Source: Paracoccaceae bacterium | GTDB lineage: Bacteria; Pseudomonadota; Alphaproteobacteria; Rhodobacterales; Rhodobacteraceae | Length of the DNA: 6,327 nucleotides | Direction: 5' to 3' | Assembly (NCBI GenBank): GCA_003500165.1 | Contig: DNSZ01000063.1 | Span: 1-6,327, forward strand | Shown here: positions 1 through 6,327 of the stretch, piece after piece | Numbering within the stretch: position 1 is the first letter of the stretch | Layout of the letters: every line of letters starts with the position of its first letter | Notes under the pieces: generated by a model | Database searches by the model: none | What the model was told of the DNA's origin: nothing | The model's input: the letters and a program-made list of their open reading frames with translations, nothing else | Program-made: the position numbers and the translations under genes

Positions 1-395
1 AGCGCCAGCTCCTCGGCAACTGCGGCAAGATCGGGAACCAGCCGATAGGTATCGAGACGCGACTGCGTGTAGTCGATCATCAATTGCCGCAGACCAGGCT
101 GCGCCGAAGCCGGAAGCATGTCGAGCCGGAGCCAGGCCGTGCCGATATCGTTTGCTTCCTCGACGATCAGGCCGCGCCTTTCGTCGAAGCGAGCGGCCGC
201 GCCCGAGAAGGTGAAGGCGATCAGAAGTCCCAGCAGCGCATAGACGGCGCCATCGACGGCGCCCGTGCCGAGTTCGGCCGCTTCTCCCAGCTTCCTTCGC
301 CGCCGACGTCCGGTGGAAATGCCAAACAGTATGGCGCCAAGCAGGCAGACGAAGAGGCCGCAGAGGATCATGAGGTAGTGGGCATGGTAGAGCAT
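1..395 (-). CDS. DUF4239 (bestrophin-like) membrane protein, N-terminal 131 residues, cut by the window edge
   Basis: Reading the minus strand from the ATG at 395-393 gives an open frame of 131 codons plus 2 nt that leaves the window at base 1. Seen: a hydrophobic segment at about residues 8-26, a basic stretch (STGRRRRRK, 27-35), a second hydrophobic segment at about 49-66 (AVYALLGLLIAFTFSG), then FDERRGLIVEEANDIGTAWLR at about 70-90 and a run ending in DYTQSRLDTYR. The 'GLLIAFTFS...R.D.RR.LIVEEAN.IGTAWLR' pattern is what I know from DUF4239 proteins, inner-membrane proteins of unknown function, usually about 250 residues with two further C-terminal membrane helices. Those helices would lie outside the window. 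The start is the first ATG of the frame; only a weak GGAA lies 10 nt upstream, so translation may be modest. About a quarter of its codons end in A or T, clearly less biased than groEL. It is separated from groEL by a strong terminator, so it is probably its own transcription unit. Family assignment is fairly sure; the function is unknown. Confidence 0.82.
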   Translation of the reverse strand, partial: MLYHAHYLMILCGLFVCLLGAILFGISTGRRRRRKLGEAAELGTGAVDGAVYALLGLLIAFTFSGAAARFDERRGLIVEEANDIGTAWLRLDMLPASAQPGLRQLMIDYTQSRLDTYRLVPDLAAVAEELA

Positions 396-554
396 GGTTG
401 GCCGATTCCGGGACTGCGGGGGTGCCGCGAAGGAGGTTTGTCGGGCAGGGCGATCTCTCGCAAGGGCAATCTGAGCAGCGCAGCAAGGGCCAGCGTCTTG
501 TCGCGTATTGGTCGGTTCCGCAGGGACCGCCCGCCGCGGTCACGGACAGCACCG
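396..554. other. Noncoding gap between the DUF4239 gene and the groEL terminator
   Basis: This stretch should carry the promoter of the leftward DUF4239 gene, but I see no convincing -35/-10 pair on the minus strand. A Shine-Dalgarno-like AGGAGGT on the plus strand at 431-437 is not followed by a sensible start codon and frame. No gene or repeat is supported here. Confidence 0.5.
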
Positions 555-582
555 AAAAAGGGCGCCCCGCGGGGCGCCCTTT
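555..582 (-). terminator. Intrinsic terminator of the groES-groEL operon
   Basis: Bases 557-582 form a perfect 26-nt inverted repeat whose arms are AAAGGGCGCCCC and GGGGCGCCCTTT around a central GC. On the minus strand the hairpin runs straight into TTTTTCGG (559-552), giving the U-tract of a rho-independent terminator 26 nt beyond the groEL stop codon. On the plus strand the trailing T run is only three long, so activity is mainly leftward. This isolates groESL from the DUF4239 gene downstream. Confidence 0.92.
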
Positions 583-608
583 CCGATGTCGCTTATGACA
601 GCGGCAGC

Positions 609-2255
<1,647 letters not shown>

Positions 2256-2300
2256 GTATCGCTACTCCTGAAATTGGGGGTTCTGGGGGACAGCGCGCGC

Positions 2301-2588
2301 TCAGGCAATGATGCCGAGGATGTCGCTTTCCTTCATGATCAGCAGGTCTTCGCCGTCGATCTGGACTTCGGTGCCCGACCATTTGCCGAACAGGATCCGG
2401 TCGCCGGCCTTGACGTCCATCGCGATCCGGTCGCCATCGTCGTCCTTCGCACCGGCGCCGACCGAAATGACCTCGCCCTCGGCGGGCTTTTCCTTGGCGG
2501 TGTCGGGTATGATCAGCCCGCCCTTGGTCTTTTCGTCGCCTTCGACGCGGCGGACCAGCACGCGGTCATGCAGAGGGGTGAATGCCAT
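2301..2588 (-). CDS. groES: GroES, 10 kDa co-chaperonin (Cpn10)
   Basis: A 95-residue co-chaperonin whose heptamer caps GroEL and controls substrate encapsulation. The length is normal for alphaproteobacteria. Seen: the family N-terminus MAFTPLHDRVLVRR, the flexible mobile loop at about residues 17-33 with the GroEL-contacting hydrophobic triplet in GGLIIPD (23-29), the GEVISVGAGA strand (38-47), and the conserved ending GEDLLIMKESDILGII. The ATG at 2588 is preferred over an in-frame ATG at 2642. The shorter product starts exactly where the family starts, a good AGGAG (2602-2598) sits 9 nt upstream, and the 18 extra residues (LTACDPG...) match nothing in the family and would overlap the CIRCE operator. 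It is the first gene of the groES-groEL operon. Confidence 0.99.
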   Translation of the reverse strand: MAFTPLHDRVLVRRVEGDEKTKGGLIIPDTAKEKPAEGEVISVGAGAKDDDGDRIAMDVKAGDRILFGKWSGTEVQIDGEDLLIMKESDILGIIA

Positions 2589-2597
2589 CTCTGAACG

Positions 2598-2602
2598 CTC
2601 CT
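2598..2602 (-). promoter_or_regulatory. Ribosome binding site that fixes the groES start
   Basis: AGGAG on the minus strand, 9 nt before the ATG at 2588. It supports the 95-residue GroES rather than the longer frame starting at 2642. Confidence 0.85.
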
Positions 2603-2631
2603 TCAGATTGTCCTGTTGCCCGGGGTCGCAA

Positions 2632-2666
2632 GCCGTTAGCACTCGCCCCCGGTGAGTGATAACGGC
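2632..2666 (-). promoter_or_regulatory. CIRCE operator (HrcA repressor binding site)
   Basis: On the plus strand TTAGCACTC (2636-2644), a 9-nt spacer (2645-2653) and GAGTGATAA (2654-2662) match the CIRCE consensus TTAGCACTC-N9-GAGTGCTAA at 17 of 18 positions; the one departure is A for C at 2659. The symmetry continues outward as GCCG (2632-2635) and CGGC (2663-2666), giving 13-nt arms with a single mismatch. It covers the predicted groES transcription start, a position where bound HrcA would block RNA polymerase. CIRCE before groESL is well established in alphaproteobacteria and Firmicutes. The hrcA gene itself is not in this window. Confidence 0.95.
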
Positions 2667-2669
2667 GGG

Positions 2670-2698
2670 GAAATAGGCAAGGCTGGGCCCGCTGTCAA
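2670..2698 (-). promoter_or_regulatory. Sigma-70-type promoter of groES-groEL
   Basis: On the minus strand a perfect TTGACA -35 box (2698-2693) is followed by exactly 17 bp and a TATTTC -10 box (2675-2670). Transcription would start near 2663, at the edge of the CIRCE palindrome, leaving a leader of about 75 nt before groES. The box match and spacing are seen; use in the cell and the exact start are inferred. I did not find a better heat-shock sigma-32 promoter match. Confidence 0.85.
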
Positions 2699-2791
2699 CC
2701 CGCCCGCAGCGGTTTTCCGCACCCGCCTTCGTCTTTCTTTTCAGTCACCTGCAAGATCGCGCCAAAAATCGCGGAAAGCGCGCCCGGGTTG

Positions 2792-2820
2792 GTGACAAGC
2801 CCGGCGGCGGCCCCTATAAG
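2792..2820 (+). promoter_or_regulatory. Predicted promoter of ppaC, divergent from groES
   Basis: GTGACA (2792-2797, 5 of 6 to TTGACA), a 17-bp spacer and TATAAG (2815-2820, close to TATAAT). Transcription would begin around 2827, giving a short leader of about 23 nt before the ATG at 2850. The spacing is ideal and the AT-rich hexamer stands out in very GC-rich DNA. It lies about 94 bp from the -35 box of the groES promoter, so the two promoters do not overlap. Confidence 0.65.
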
Positions 2821-2849
2821 CCCGCCGAACCGACAGACAGGACAGCGCC

Positions 2850-3770
2850 ATGACAATCCGCGTGTTCGGCCACAAGGCCCCCGATACCGATTCCACCGGC
2901 TCTCCCATCATCTGGGCCTGGTATCTGAACGAGGTCCGGGGCGAGGCCGCCGAGGCCGTCCTGCTGGGCGAACCGAACACCGAGGCGGCCTTCGTCCTGG
3001 ATCGCTGGAACCTGCCAAGGCCCGCCATCGTCGACGACATCGCCCCGGGCGAAAAGGTCGTCATCGTCGACACCAACAACCCGGCCGAACTGCCCGCCAA
3101 CATCAACGCGGCCGACATCCGCGCGGTGATCGACCACCACAAGCTGGCCGGCGGGATCGAAACCAGGGCGCCGATCGACGTCACCATCCGCCCGCTCGCT
3201 TGCACCGCGACGCTCCTGCATCAGTTAATGGGCGCGGATGCGGCGCGGATGCCCGATTGGGTCAAGGGCACGATGCTGTCCTGCATCCTGTCCGACACGC
3301 TCGCCTTCCGCTCGCCGACCACCACCGACACCGACCGCGCGCTGGCCGAGGCGCTGGCCGCCGATCTGGGCCTCGATATCGCGTCCTATGCCGACGAGAT
3401 GTTCGCCGCGAAATCGGACGTGTCGCGGTTCTCGGAGGCCGAGCTGCTGCGCATGGATTCGAAGGAATACGAAGTCGGCGGCAAGCGGCTACGCGTCTCG
3501 GTGCTGGAGACAACAGCGCCCGAAATACCGCTGGCCCGCAAGGCCGCGCTGATGCAGGCGATGCCCGGCGTCGCCGCCGAGGACGGTGCCGATGCGGTGC
3601 TGCTCTTCGTGATCGACATCCTGCGCGAGGAGGCCACCCTGCTGGTCCCCGACGCTCTGACCCGGACCATTGCGGAAAAGAGCTTTGGCGTTCAGGCGGC
3701 GGTCGACACGGTCGTCCTGCCGGGCGTGATGAGCCGCAAGAAGCAGATCGTCCCGGTGCTGGCGCTGTAG
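2850..3770 (+). CDS. ppaC: Manganese-dependent inorganic pyrophosphatase (family II PPase, DHH family)
   Basis: A 306-residue cytosolic enzyme that hydrolyses pyrophosphate to two phosphates, pulling biosynthetic reactions forward. All known catalytic positions of family II enzymes can be seen: His8, Asp12 and Asp14 in GHKAPDTDS, Asp74 in IVDTNN, the DHH motif Asp95-His96-His97, Asp149 in CILSDT, Lys205 in MDSKEYE, and the C-terminal substrate-binding SRKKQIVP (295-302). These correspond to B. subtilis His9, Asp13, Asp15, Asp75, His97/His98, Asp149, Lys205 and Arg295/Lys296. The length is that of the simple form: a DHH domain plus a DHHA2 domain, with no inserted CBS or DRTGG regulatory domains. 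ATG 2850 is chosen because the protein starts as in the family (TIRVFGHK), with AGGA 7 nt upstream. The HAD gene follows after 32 nt and is probably co-transcribed. The function call is firm; Mn/Co dependence is inferred from the family. Confidence 0.97.
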   Translation: MTIRVFGHKAPDTDSTGSPIIWAWYLNEVRGEAAEAVLLGEPNTEAAFVLDRWNLPRPAIVDDIAPGEKVVIVDTNNPAELPANINAADIRAVIDHHKLAGGIETRAPIDVTIRPLACTATLLHQLMGADAARMPDWVKGTMLSCILSDTLAFRSPTTTDTDRALAEALAADLGLDIASYADEMFAAKSDVSRFSEAELLRMDSKEYEVGGKRLRVSVLETTAPEIPLARKAALMQAMPGVAAEDGADAVLLFVIDILREEATLLVPDALTRTIAEKSFGVQAAVDTVVLPGVMSRKKQIVPVLAL

Positions 3771-3788
3771 ATGCGCCCAGCCGCCCGA

Positions 3789-3794
3789 AGGAGG
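3789..3794 (+). promoter_or_regulatory. Ribosome binding site that fixes the start of the HAD hydrolase gene
   Basis: A perfect AGGAGG lies 8 nt before the ATG at 3803. It settles the start. The same frame stays open far upstream (to 2789), but that part is the out-of-frame shadow of ppaC. Confidence 0.9.
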
Positions 3795-3802
3795 GGCGCT
3801 GC

Positions 3803-4690
3803 ATGACCCGTATCATCGATCGGCTCGCCGACATCGCCGCCGGCTACGACGCGTTGCTGTGCGATGTCTGGGGCGTCGTGCACAATGGCGTCGAGGCCCA
3901 CGCCGAGGCAGTCGCGGCGCTGGCGGCCTATCGCGCCGGCGGCGGCAAGGTGATCCTGATGACCAATTCGCCCCGGCCGCGCACGGCGGTCATTGCCCAG
4001 ATCGATGCGCTGGGGGTGGCCCGCGATGCCTGGGACGATGTTGCCTCGTCGGGCGACGCCGCCCAGGCCGGCATGCTGAGCGGCCTTGTCGGGCGGCGCG
4101 TCTATCACATCGGGGCAGCCAGCGACGAAGCCTTCTTCAGCGATATCGAGGCCGATCTGGAAAGCCTGGGCGAGGTGCGCCGGGTGCCGCTGGAAGAGGC
4201 GGAAGGCATCGTCTGCACGGGCCTGAGGAATGACGAGACCGAGACCCCGGACGACTATCGCACCACCCTGTTACGGGCCAAGACCGCCGGGCTGAAACTG
4301 CTCTGCGCGAATCCCGATATCCGGGTCGAGCGCGGCGACAAGATCGTCTGGTGCGCGGGGGCGCTGGCCAGTCTTTATGCCGGCATGGGCGGCGAGAGCC
4401 TGTATTTCGGCAAGCCGCACGCGCCGATCTACAATCTGGCCCGCAACCGGCTGGAGCGGGTCGCCGGCGCGCCGGTGCCGCATGAACGCATCCTGATGAT
4501 CGGCGACGGGCTGGGCACCGACATTGCCGGCGCGATGGGCGAGGATCTCGACAGCCTGTTCGTGACCGGCGGCCTCGACAAGGCGGAAACCGGAACCCTG
4601 CCCGGCCAGGGCCCCGACCCCGAAATGCTGACCGCGCTCTTGCAGGAGAACCGGATCGAGGCGACCTTCGCGATCGGTCAGCTGCGCTAG
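3803..4690 (+). CDS. HAD-superfamily class IIA hydrolase, TIGR01459-like
   Basis: A 295-residue, probably cytosolic protein of the NagD-like (subclass IIA) branch of the haloacid dehalogenase superfamily, with no signal peptide or membrane segment. Seen: motif I at LLCDVWGVVHNG with nucleophile Asp21; motif II at LMTNSPR (Thr54-Asn55-Ser56); a C2-type cap between about residues 80 and 195; motif III Lys204 in YFGKPHAPIY; motif IV MIGDGLGTDIAGA with Asp235 and Asp240. The residue two after the nucleophile is Trp23, not the Asp usual for HAD phosphatases. From memory DLWGV/DVWGV at this point is typical of TIGR01459, so this is probably a family trait and not a broken gene. Substrate unknown. 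NagD-type relatives dephosphorylate nucleotides or sugar phosphates, but nothing here identifies the substrate. The start is set by AGGAGG 8 nt upstream. It follows ppaC by 32 nt, so co-transcription is likely. The family call is firm; a phosphatase role is less sure. Confidence 0.92.
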   Translation: MTRIIDRLADIAAGYDALLCDVWGVVHNGVEAHAEAVAALAAYRAGGGKVILMTNSPRPRTAVIAQIDALGVARDAWDDVASSGDAAQAGMLSGLVGRRVYHIGAASDEAFFSDIEADLESLGEVRRVPLEEAEGIVCTGLRNDETETPDDYRTTLLRAKTAGLKLLCANPDIRVERGDKIVWCAGALASLYAGMGGESLYFGKPHAPIYNLARNRLERVAGAPVPHERILMIGDGLGTDIAGAMGEDLDSLFVTGGLDKAETGTLPGQGPDPEMLTALLQENRIEATFAIGQLR

Positions 4691-4719
4691 ACCCGTCGGC
4701 GCGCGGACGGCCCCCTGCC

Positions 4720-4741
4720 GCGGCGCAGCATCGGGCGCCGC
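4720..4741 (+). other. GC-rich hairpin downstream of the HAD gene
   Basis: Perfect 7-bp stem GCGGCGC (4720-4726) and GCGCCGC (4735-4741) with an 8-nt loop, about 30 nt after the HAD stop codon. No T run follows on either strand (CAAACC on the right), so it is not a classic intrinsic terminator. It could be a 3'-end-stabilising or pause hairpin for the ppaC-HAD message. Confidence 0.45.
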
Positions 4742-4749
4742 CAAACCGG

Positions 4750-4778
4750 TTGCGGCCCCAAAATCGCTTTGCTAAGGG
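4750..4778 (+). promoter_or_regulatory. Candidate promoter of the atpHA... operon
   Basis: TTGCGG (4750-4755), a 17-bp spacer and TAAGGG (4773-4778). The -35 box has the TTG core often seen in alphaproteobacterial promoters; the -10 box is weak. The start would be near 4785, giving a leader of about 84 nt before atpH. It is the best pair I found in this gap, supported mostly by spacing and by the need for a promoter here. No other gene precedes atpH in its operon. Confidence 0.45.
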
Positions 4779-4790
4779 GATCGCGACTTT

Positions 4791-4823
4791 GGGGGCAGCC
4801 TGCCTGTCCCCCGGTGGTTTTTT
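4791..4823 (+). terminator. Hairpin plus T-run: terminator of the upstream unit or atp leader element
   Basis: Arms GGGGGCAG (4791-4798) and CTGTCCCCC (4804-4812) pair as 8 bp with one bulged T (4807) and a 5-nt loop. After a GGTGG gap comes TTTTTT (4818-4823). This resembles an intrinsic terminator, but the 5-nt gap between stem and T run weakens it. It lies 45 nt before the atpH start and, if the promoter at 4750-4778 is real, near the very start of the atp leader. It could therefore end read-through from the HAD gene, attenuate atp, or do neither. Confidence 0.4.
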
Positions 4824-4856
4824 GTGCAGGTTCCGGCCGGAACCGGCCTTGTTTAC

Positions 4857-4863
4857 GGAAGGA
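4857..4863 (+). promoter_or_regulatory. Ribosome binding site that fixes the atpH GTG start
   Basis: GGAAGGA ends 5 nt before the GTG at 4869. It supports this start over an in-frame GTG at 4824, which would add 15 residues (QVPAGTGLVYGRTF) not expected in AtpH and lies directly after the T run of the leader hairpin. Confidence 0.75.
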
Positions 4864-4868
4864 CCTTC

Positions 4869-5429
4869 GTGACTGAATCGGCTTCGCTTTCCGCTGGAAT
4901 CGCCGACCGCTATGCGACGGCCCTGTTCGAGCTTGCGCGCGAAGCGGGCACGATCGACCGGCTGGAATCGGACATGGATGCGTTGGCCGCGGCGTTGCGC
5001 GACAGTGACGATCTGCGCAATTTGACCGACTCGCCGCTTTATCCCCGGGCGGCGACGGCCCGCGCGATCATGGCCGTGGCGCTGGCGATGAACCTGTCGG
5101 AACTGACGACGAGCACCCTTGGCCTGATGGCGCAGAAGGGTCGGATGTTCGTGCTCGGCGCGCTGATCGGCCAGACCCGCCGCCGGATCGCCGAACATCG
5201 CGGCGAGATCGCCGCCGAGATCGTCAGTGCCGCGCCGCTGACGGATGATCAGCGGGCCCGGCTGGAACAGGTGCTGCGCGGCGCCGGCGACCGGACCGTG
5301 CGGATCGAAGCCAGGGTCGACGAAAGCCTGATCGGCGGACTGATCGTTCGCCTTGGCTCGCGCATGATCGACACCACCATCGCCTCGCGGCTGGCGCGGC
5401 TGCAGAACGCAATCAAAGAGGTTGGATAA
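4869..5429 (+). CDS. atpH: ATP synthase F1 subunit delta
   Basis: A 186-residue protein of the peripheral stalk of F1Fo ATP synthase, on the cytoplasmic face of the inner membrane. It ties the top of the alpha3-beta3 head to subunit b. Seen: the helical N-terminal domain starting SLSAGIADRYATALFELAREAG (about 6-27), LGLMAQKGRM (84-93) in the middle, and the C-terminal family signature around VRIEARVDESLIGGLIVRLGSRMIDTTIASRL (about 144-175). Length and N-terminus match alphaproteobacterial AtpH. The GTG start at 4869 fits the family N-terminus and has GGAAGGA 5 nt upstream. The TAA stop overlaps the ATG of atpA by one base (TAATG), so the two are translationally coupled. It is the first gene of the F1 operon. 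The sequence is intact. Confidence 0.96.
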   Translation: MTESASLSAGIADRYATALFELAREAGTIDRLESDMDALAAALRDSDDLRNLTDSPLYPRAATARAIMAVALAMNLSELTTSTLGLMAQKGRMFVLGALIGQTRRRIAEHRGEIAAEIVSAAPLTDDQRARLEQVLRGAGDRTVRIEARVDESLIGGLIVRLGSRMIDTTIASRLARLQNAIKEVG

Positions 5430-6327
5430 TGGGCATCCAGGCTGCCGAAATCTCCGCTATCCTGAAGGAGCAGATCAAGAATTTCGGCGAAGAGGCCGAA
5501 GTCGCCGAAGTCGGCCGGGTGCTGTCGGTCGGTGACGGGATCGCCCGGGTGCACGGGCTTGACAACATCCAGGCCGGCGAAATGGTCGAGTTTCCGGGCG
5601 GCATCCGGGGCATGGCGCTGAACCTCGAGGTCGACAATGTCGGCATCGTGATCTTCGGCAGCGACCGCGACATCAAGGAAGGCGATGTCGTCAAGCGCAC
5701 CAATTCCATCGTCGATGTGCCGGTCGGCGACGCGCTGCTGGGCCGGGTGGTCGATGCGCTCGGGAACCCGATCGACGGCAAGGGCGAGATCGCCGCGGCC
5801 GAGCGCCGGGTGGCGGATGTCAAGGCACCGGGGATCATCCCGCGCAAATCGGTGCACGAGCCGATGGCCACGGGGCTGAAGGCGATCGACGCGATGATCC
5901 CGATCGGCCGCGGCCAGCGGGAGCTGATCATCGGCGACCGGCAGACTGGCAAGACCGCCGTCGCGCTCGATACGATCCTCAACCAGAAAAGCTATAACGA
6001 CGACGCCGGCGACGACCAGAGCAAGAAGCTTTATTGCGTGTACGTGGCCGTGGGGCAAAAGCGCTCGACGGTCGCGCAGCTGGTCAAGAAGCTCGAGGAA
6101 TCGGGCGCGATCAACTATTCGATCGTGGTGGCCGCCACGGCGTCCGAACCGGCGCCGATGCAGTACCTCGCCCCCTATGCGGCCTGCGCGATGGCCGAAT
6201 ACTTCCGCGACAACGGCCGGCATGCGCTGATCATCTATGACGATCTGTCGAAACAGGCGGTGGCCTATCGCCAGATGTCGCTGCTGCTGCGCCGCCCGCC
6301 CGGGCGCGAGGCCTATCCGGGCGACGT
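5429..6327 (+). CDS. atpA: ATP synthase F1 subunit alpha, N-terminal 299 residues, cut by the window edge
   Basis: The non-catalytic nucleotide-binding subunit of the F1 head, which alternates with beta in the hexamer. The frame opens at ATG 5429 (MGIQAAEISAILKEQIKNF), with AGAGG 7 nt upstream inside the end of atpH, and is still open at the right edge; about 210 residues are missing, taking a usual length near 510. Seen: the N-terminal beta-barrel domain (about 25-95, VGRVLSVGDGIARVHGL), the Walker A loop GDRQTGKT at 169-176, YVAVGQKRSTVAQ at about 205-217, the Walker B strand ALIIYDDLSK at 266-275, and RRPPGREAYPGD at the edge. QTGKT, not the VGKT of beta, marks it as alpha. An acidic insert, YNDDAGDDQSKK (189-200), sits between Walker A and the next strand, as in other alphaproteobacterial AtpA. 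atpG, atpD and atpC are expected to follow outside the window. Confidence 0.98.
   Translation, partial: MGIQAAEISAILKEQIKNFGEEAEVAEVGRVLSVGDGIARVHGLDNIQAGEMVEFPGGIRGMALNLEVDNVGIVIFGSDRDIKEGDVVKRTNSIVDVPVGDALLGRVVDALGNPIDGKGEIAAAERRVADVKAPGIIPRKSVHEPMATGLKAIDAMIPIGRGQRELIIGDRQTGKTAVALDTILNQKSYNDDAGDDQSKKLYCVYVAVGQKRSTVAQLVKKLEESGAINYSIVVAATASEPAPMQYLAPYAACAMAEYFRDNGRHALIIYDDLSKQAVAYRQMSLLLRRPPGREAYPGD

Noticed and set aside
398..598. A short plus-strand frame in the gap after groEL, together with AGGAGGT at 431-437.
   Set aside because: The Shine-Dalgarno-like sequence lies inside the frame, far after its ATG; the nearest downstream TTG is only 1 nt away. The frame runs through the groEL terminator and has no recognisable protein features.
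2301..2642. Longer GroES starting at 2642 (113 residues).
   Set aside because: The added 18 residues are not part of the family, and the start would lie within the CIRCE operator. The 2588 start has a good ribosome site and gives the canonical N-terminus.
2709..2720. Small inverted repeat GCGG-TTTT-CCGC between the divergent promoters.
   Set aside because: Only 4 bp per arm in GC-rich DNA, expected by chance. No second copy or known operator pattern supports it.
2789..3802. Upstream extension of the HAD hydrolase frame, making a 633-residue protein.
   Set aside because: The extra part is Arg/Gly/Pro-rich low-complexity sequence read out of frame through ppaC. The HAD domain begins at 3803 with a perfect AGGAGG 8 nt before it.
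4831..4842. Palindrome TTCCGGCCGGAA as a transcription factor operator.
   Set aside because: It lies downstream of the candidate atp promoter and matches no operator I recognise. It is mentioned only as part of the possible leader structure.
4137..5198. A 353-codon minus-strand frame opposite the HAD gene and atpH.
   Set aside because: Arg/Ser/Pro-rich antisense shadow crossing two real genes and their intergenic region; no family features or start signals.
5249..6223. A 324-codon minus-strand frame opposite atpH and atpA.
   Set aside because: Antisense to two highly conserved ATP synthase genes; its His/Asp/Leu-rich composition is typical of shadow frames in GC-rich DNA.

Overview
This window looks like ordinary chromosomal core DNA from a GC-rich alphaproteobacterium. 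A member of the Rhodobacterales is the best guess, inferred from the protein flavour: GroEL with a GGM tail, an AtpH beginning TESASLSAGIADRYATALFEL, AtpA, and a TIGR01459-type HAD protein next to a family II pyrophosphatase. No database search was possible, so the taxonomic call is moderate. I see no insertion sequence, phage gene, CRISPR array, tRNA or rRNA.

Left part, minus strand. The 5' end of a DUF4239 (bestrophin-like) membrane protein gene runs off the left edge (1-395). A noncoding stretch (396-608) follows, holding a very strong intrinsic terminator for the chaperonin operon. Next come groEL (609-2255) and groES (2301-2588), transcribed leftward as groES-groEL. Upstream of groES there is a near-consensus sigma-70-type promoter (TTGACA, 17 bp, TATTTC) and a CIRCE operator covering the predicted transcription start, so HrcA repression of the chaperonin operon can be predicted from the sequence.

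Middle part, plus strand. A divergent promoter drives ppaC (manganese-dependent family II inorganic pyrophosphatase, 2850-3770). A class IIA HAD hydrolase gene follows after 32 nt (3803-4690), probably in the same transcript. The HAD protein keeps the nucleophile Asp, the Lys and the metal-binding Asp residues, but has Trp where the usual general acid/base Asp sits.

Right part, plus strand. After a 178-nt intergenic region with two hairpins and a plausible promoter, the F1 sector of ATP synthase begins with atpH (delta, GTG start at 4869). Its TAA stop overlaps the ATG of atpA (alpha, 5429 to beyond the right edge). Starting the F1 operon with atpH, without Fo genes before it, is the usual alphaproteobacterial layout.

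The long open frames opposite groES/groEL, ppaC, the HAD gene and atpHA are antisense or out-of-frame shadows produced by strong GC third-position bias. I found no convincing undescribed system. The most useful second-look items are the CIRCE/promoter architecture, the HAD active-site substitution and the hairpin-plus-T-run in the atp leader.
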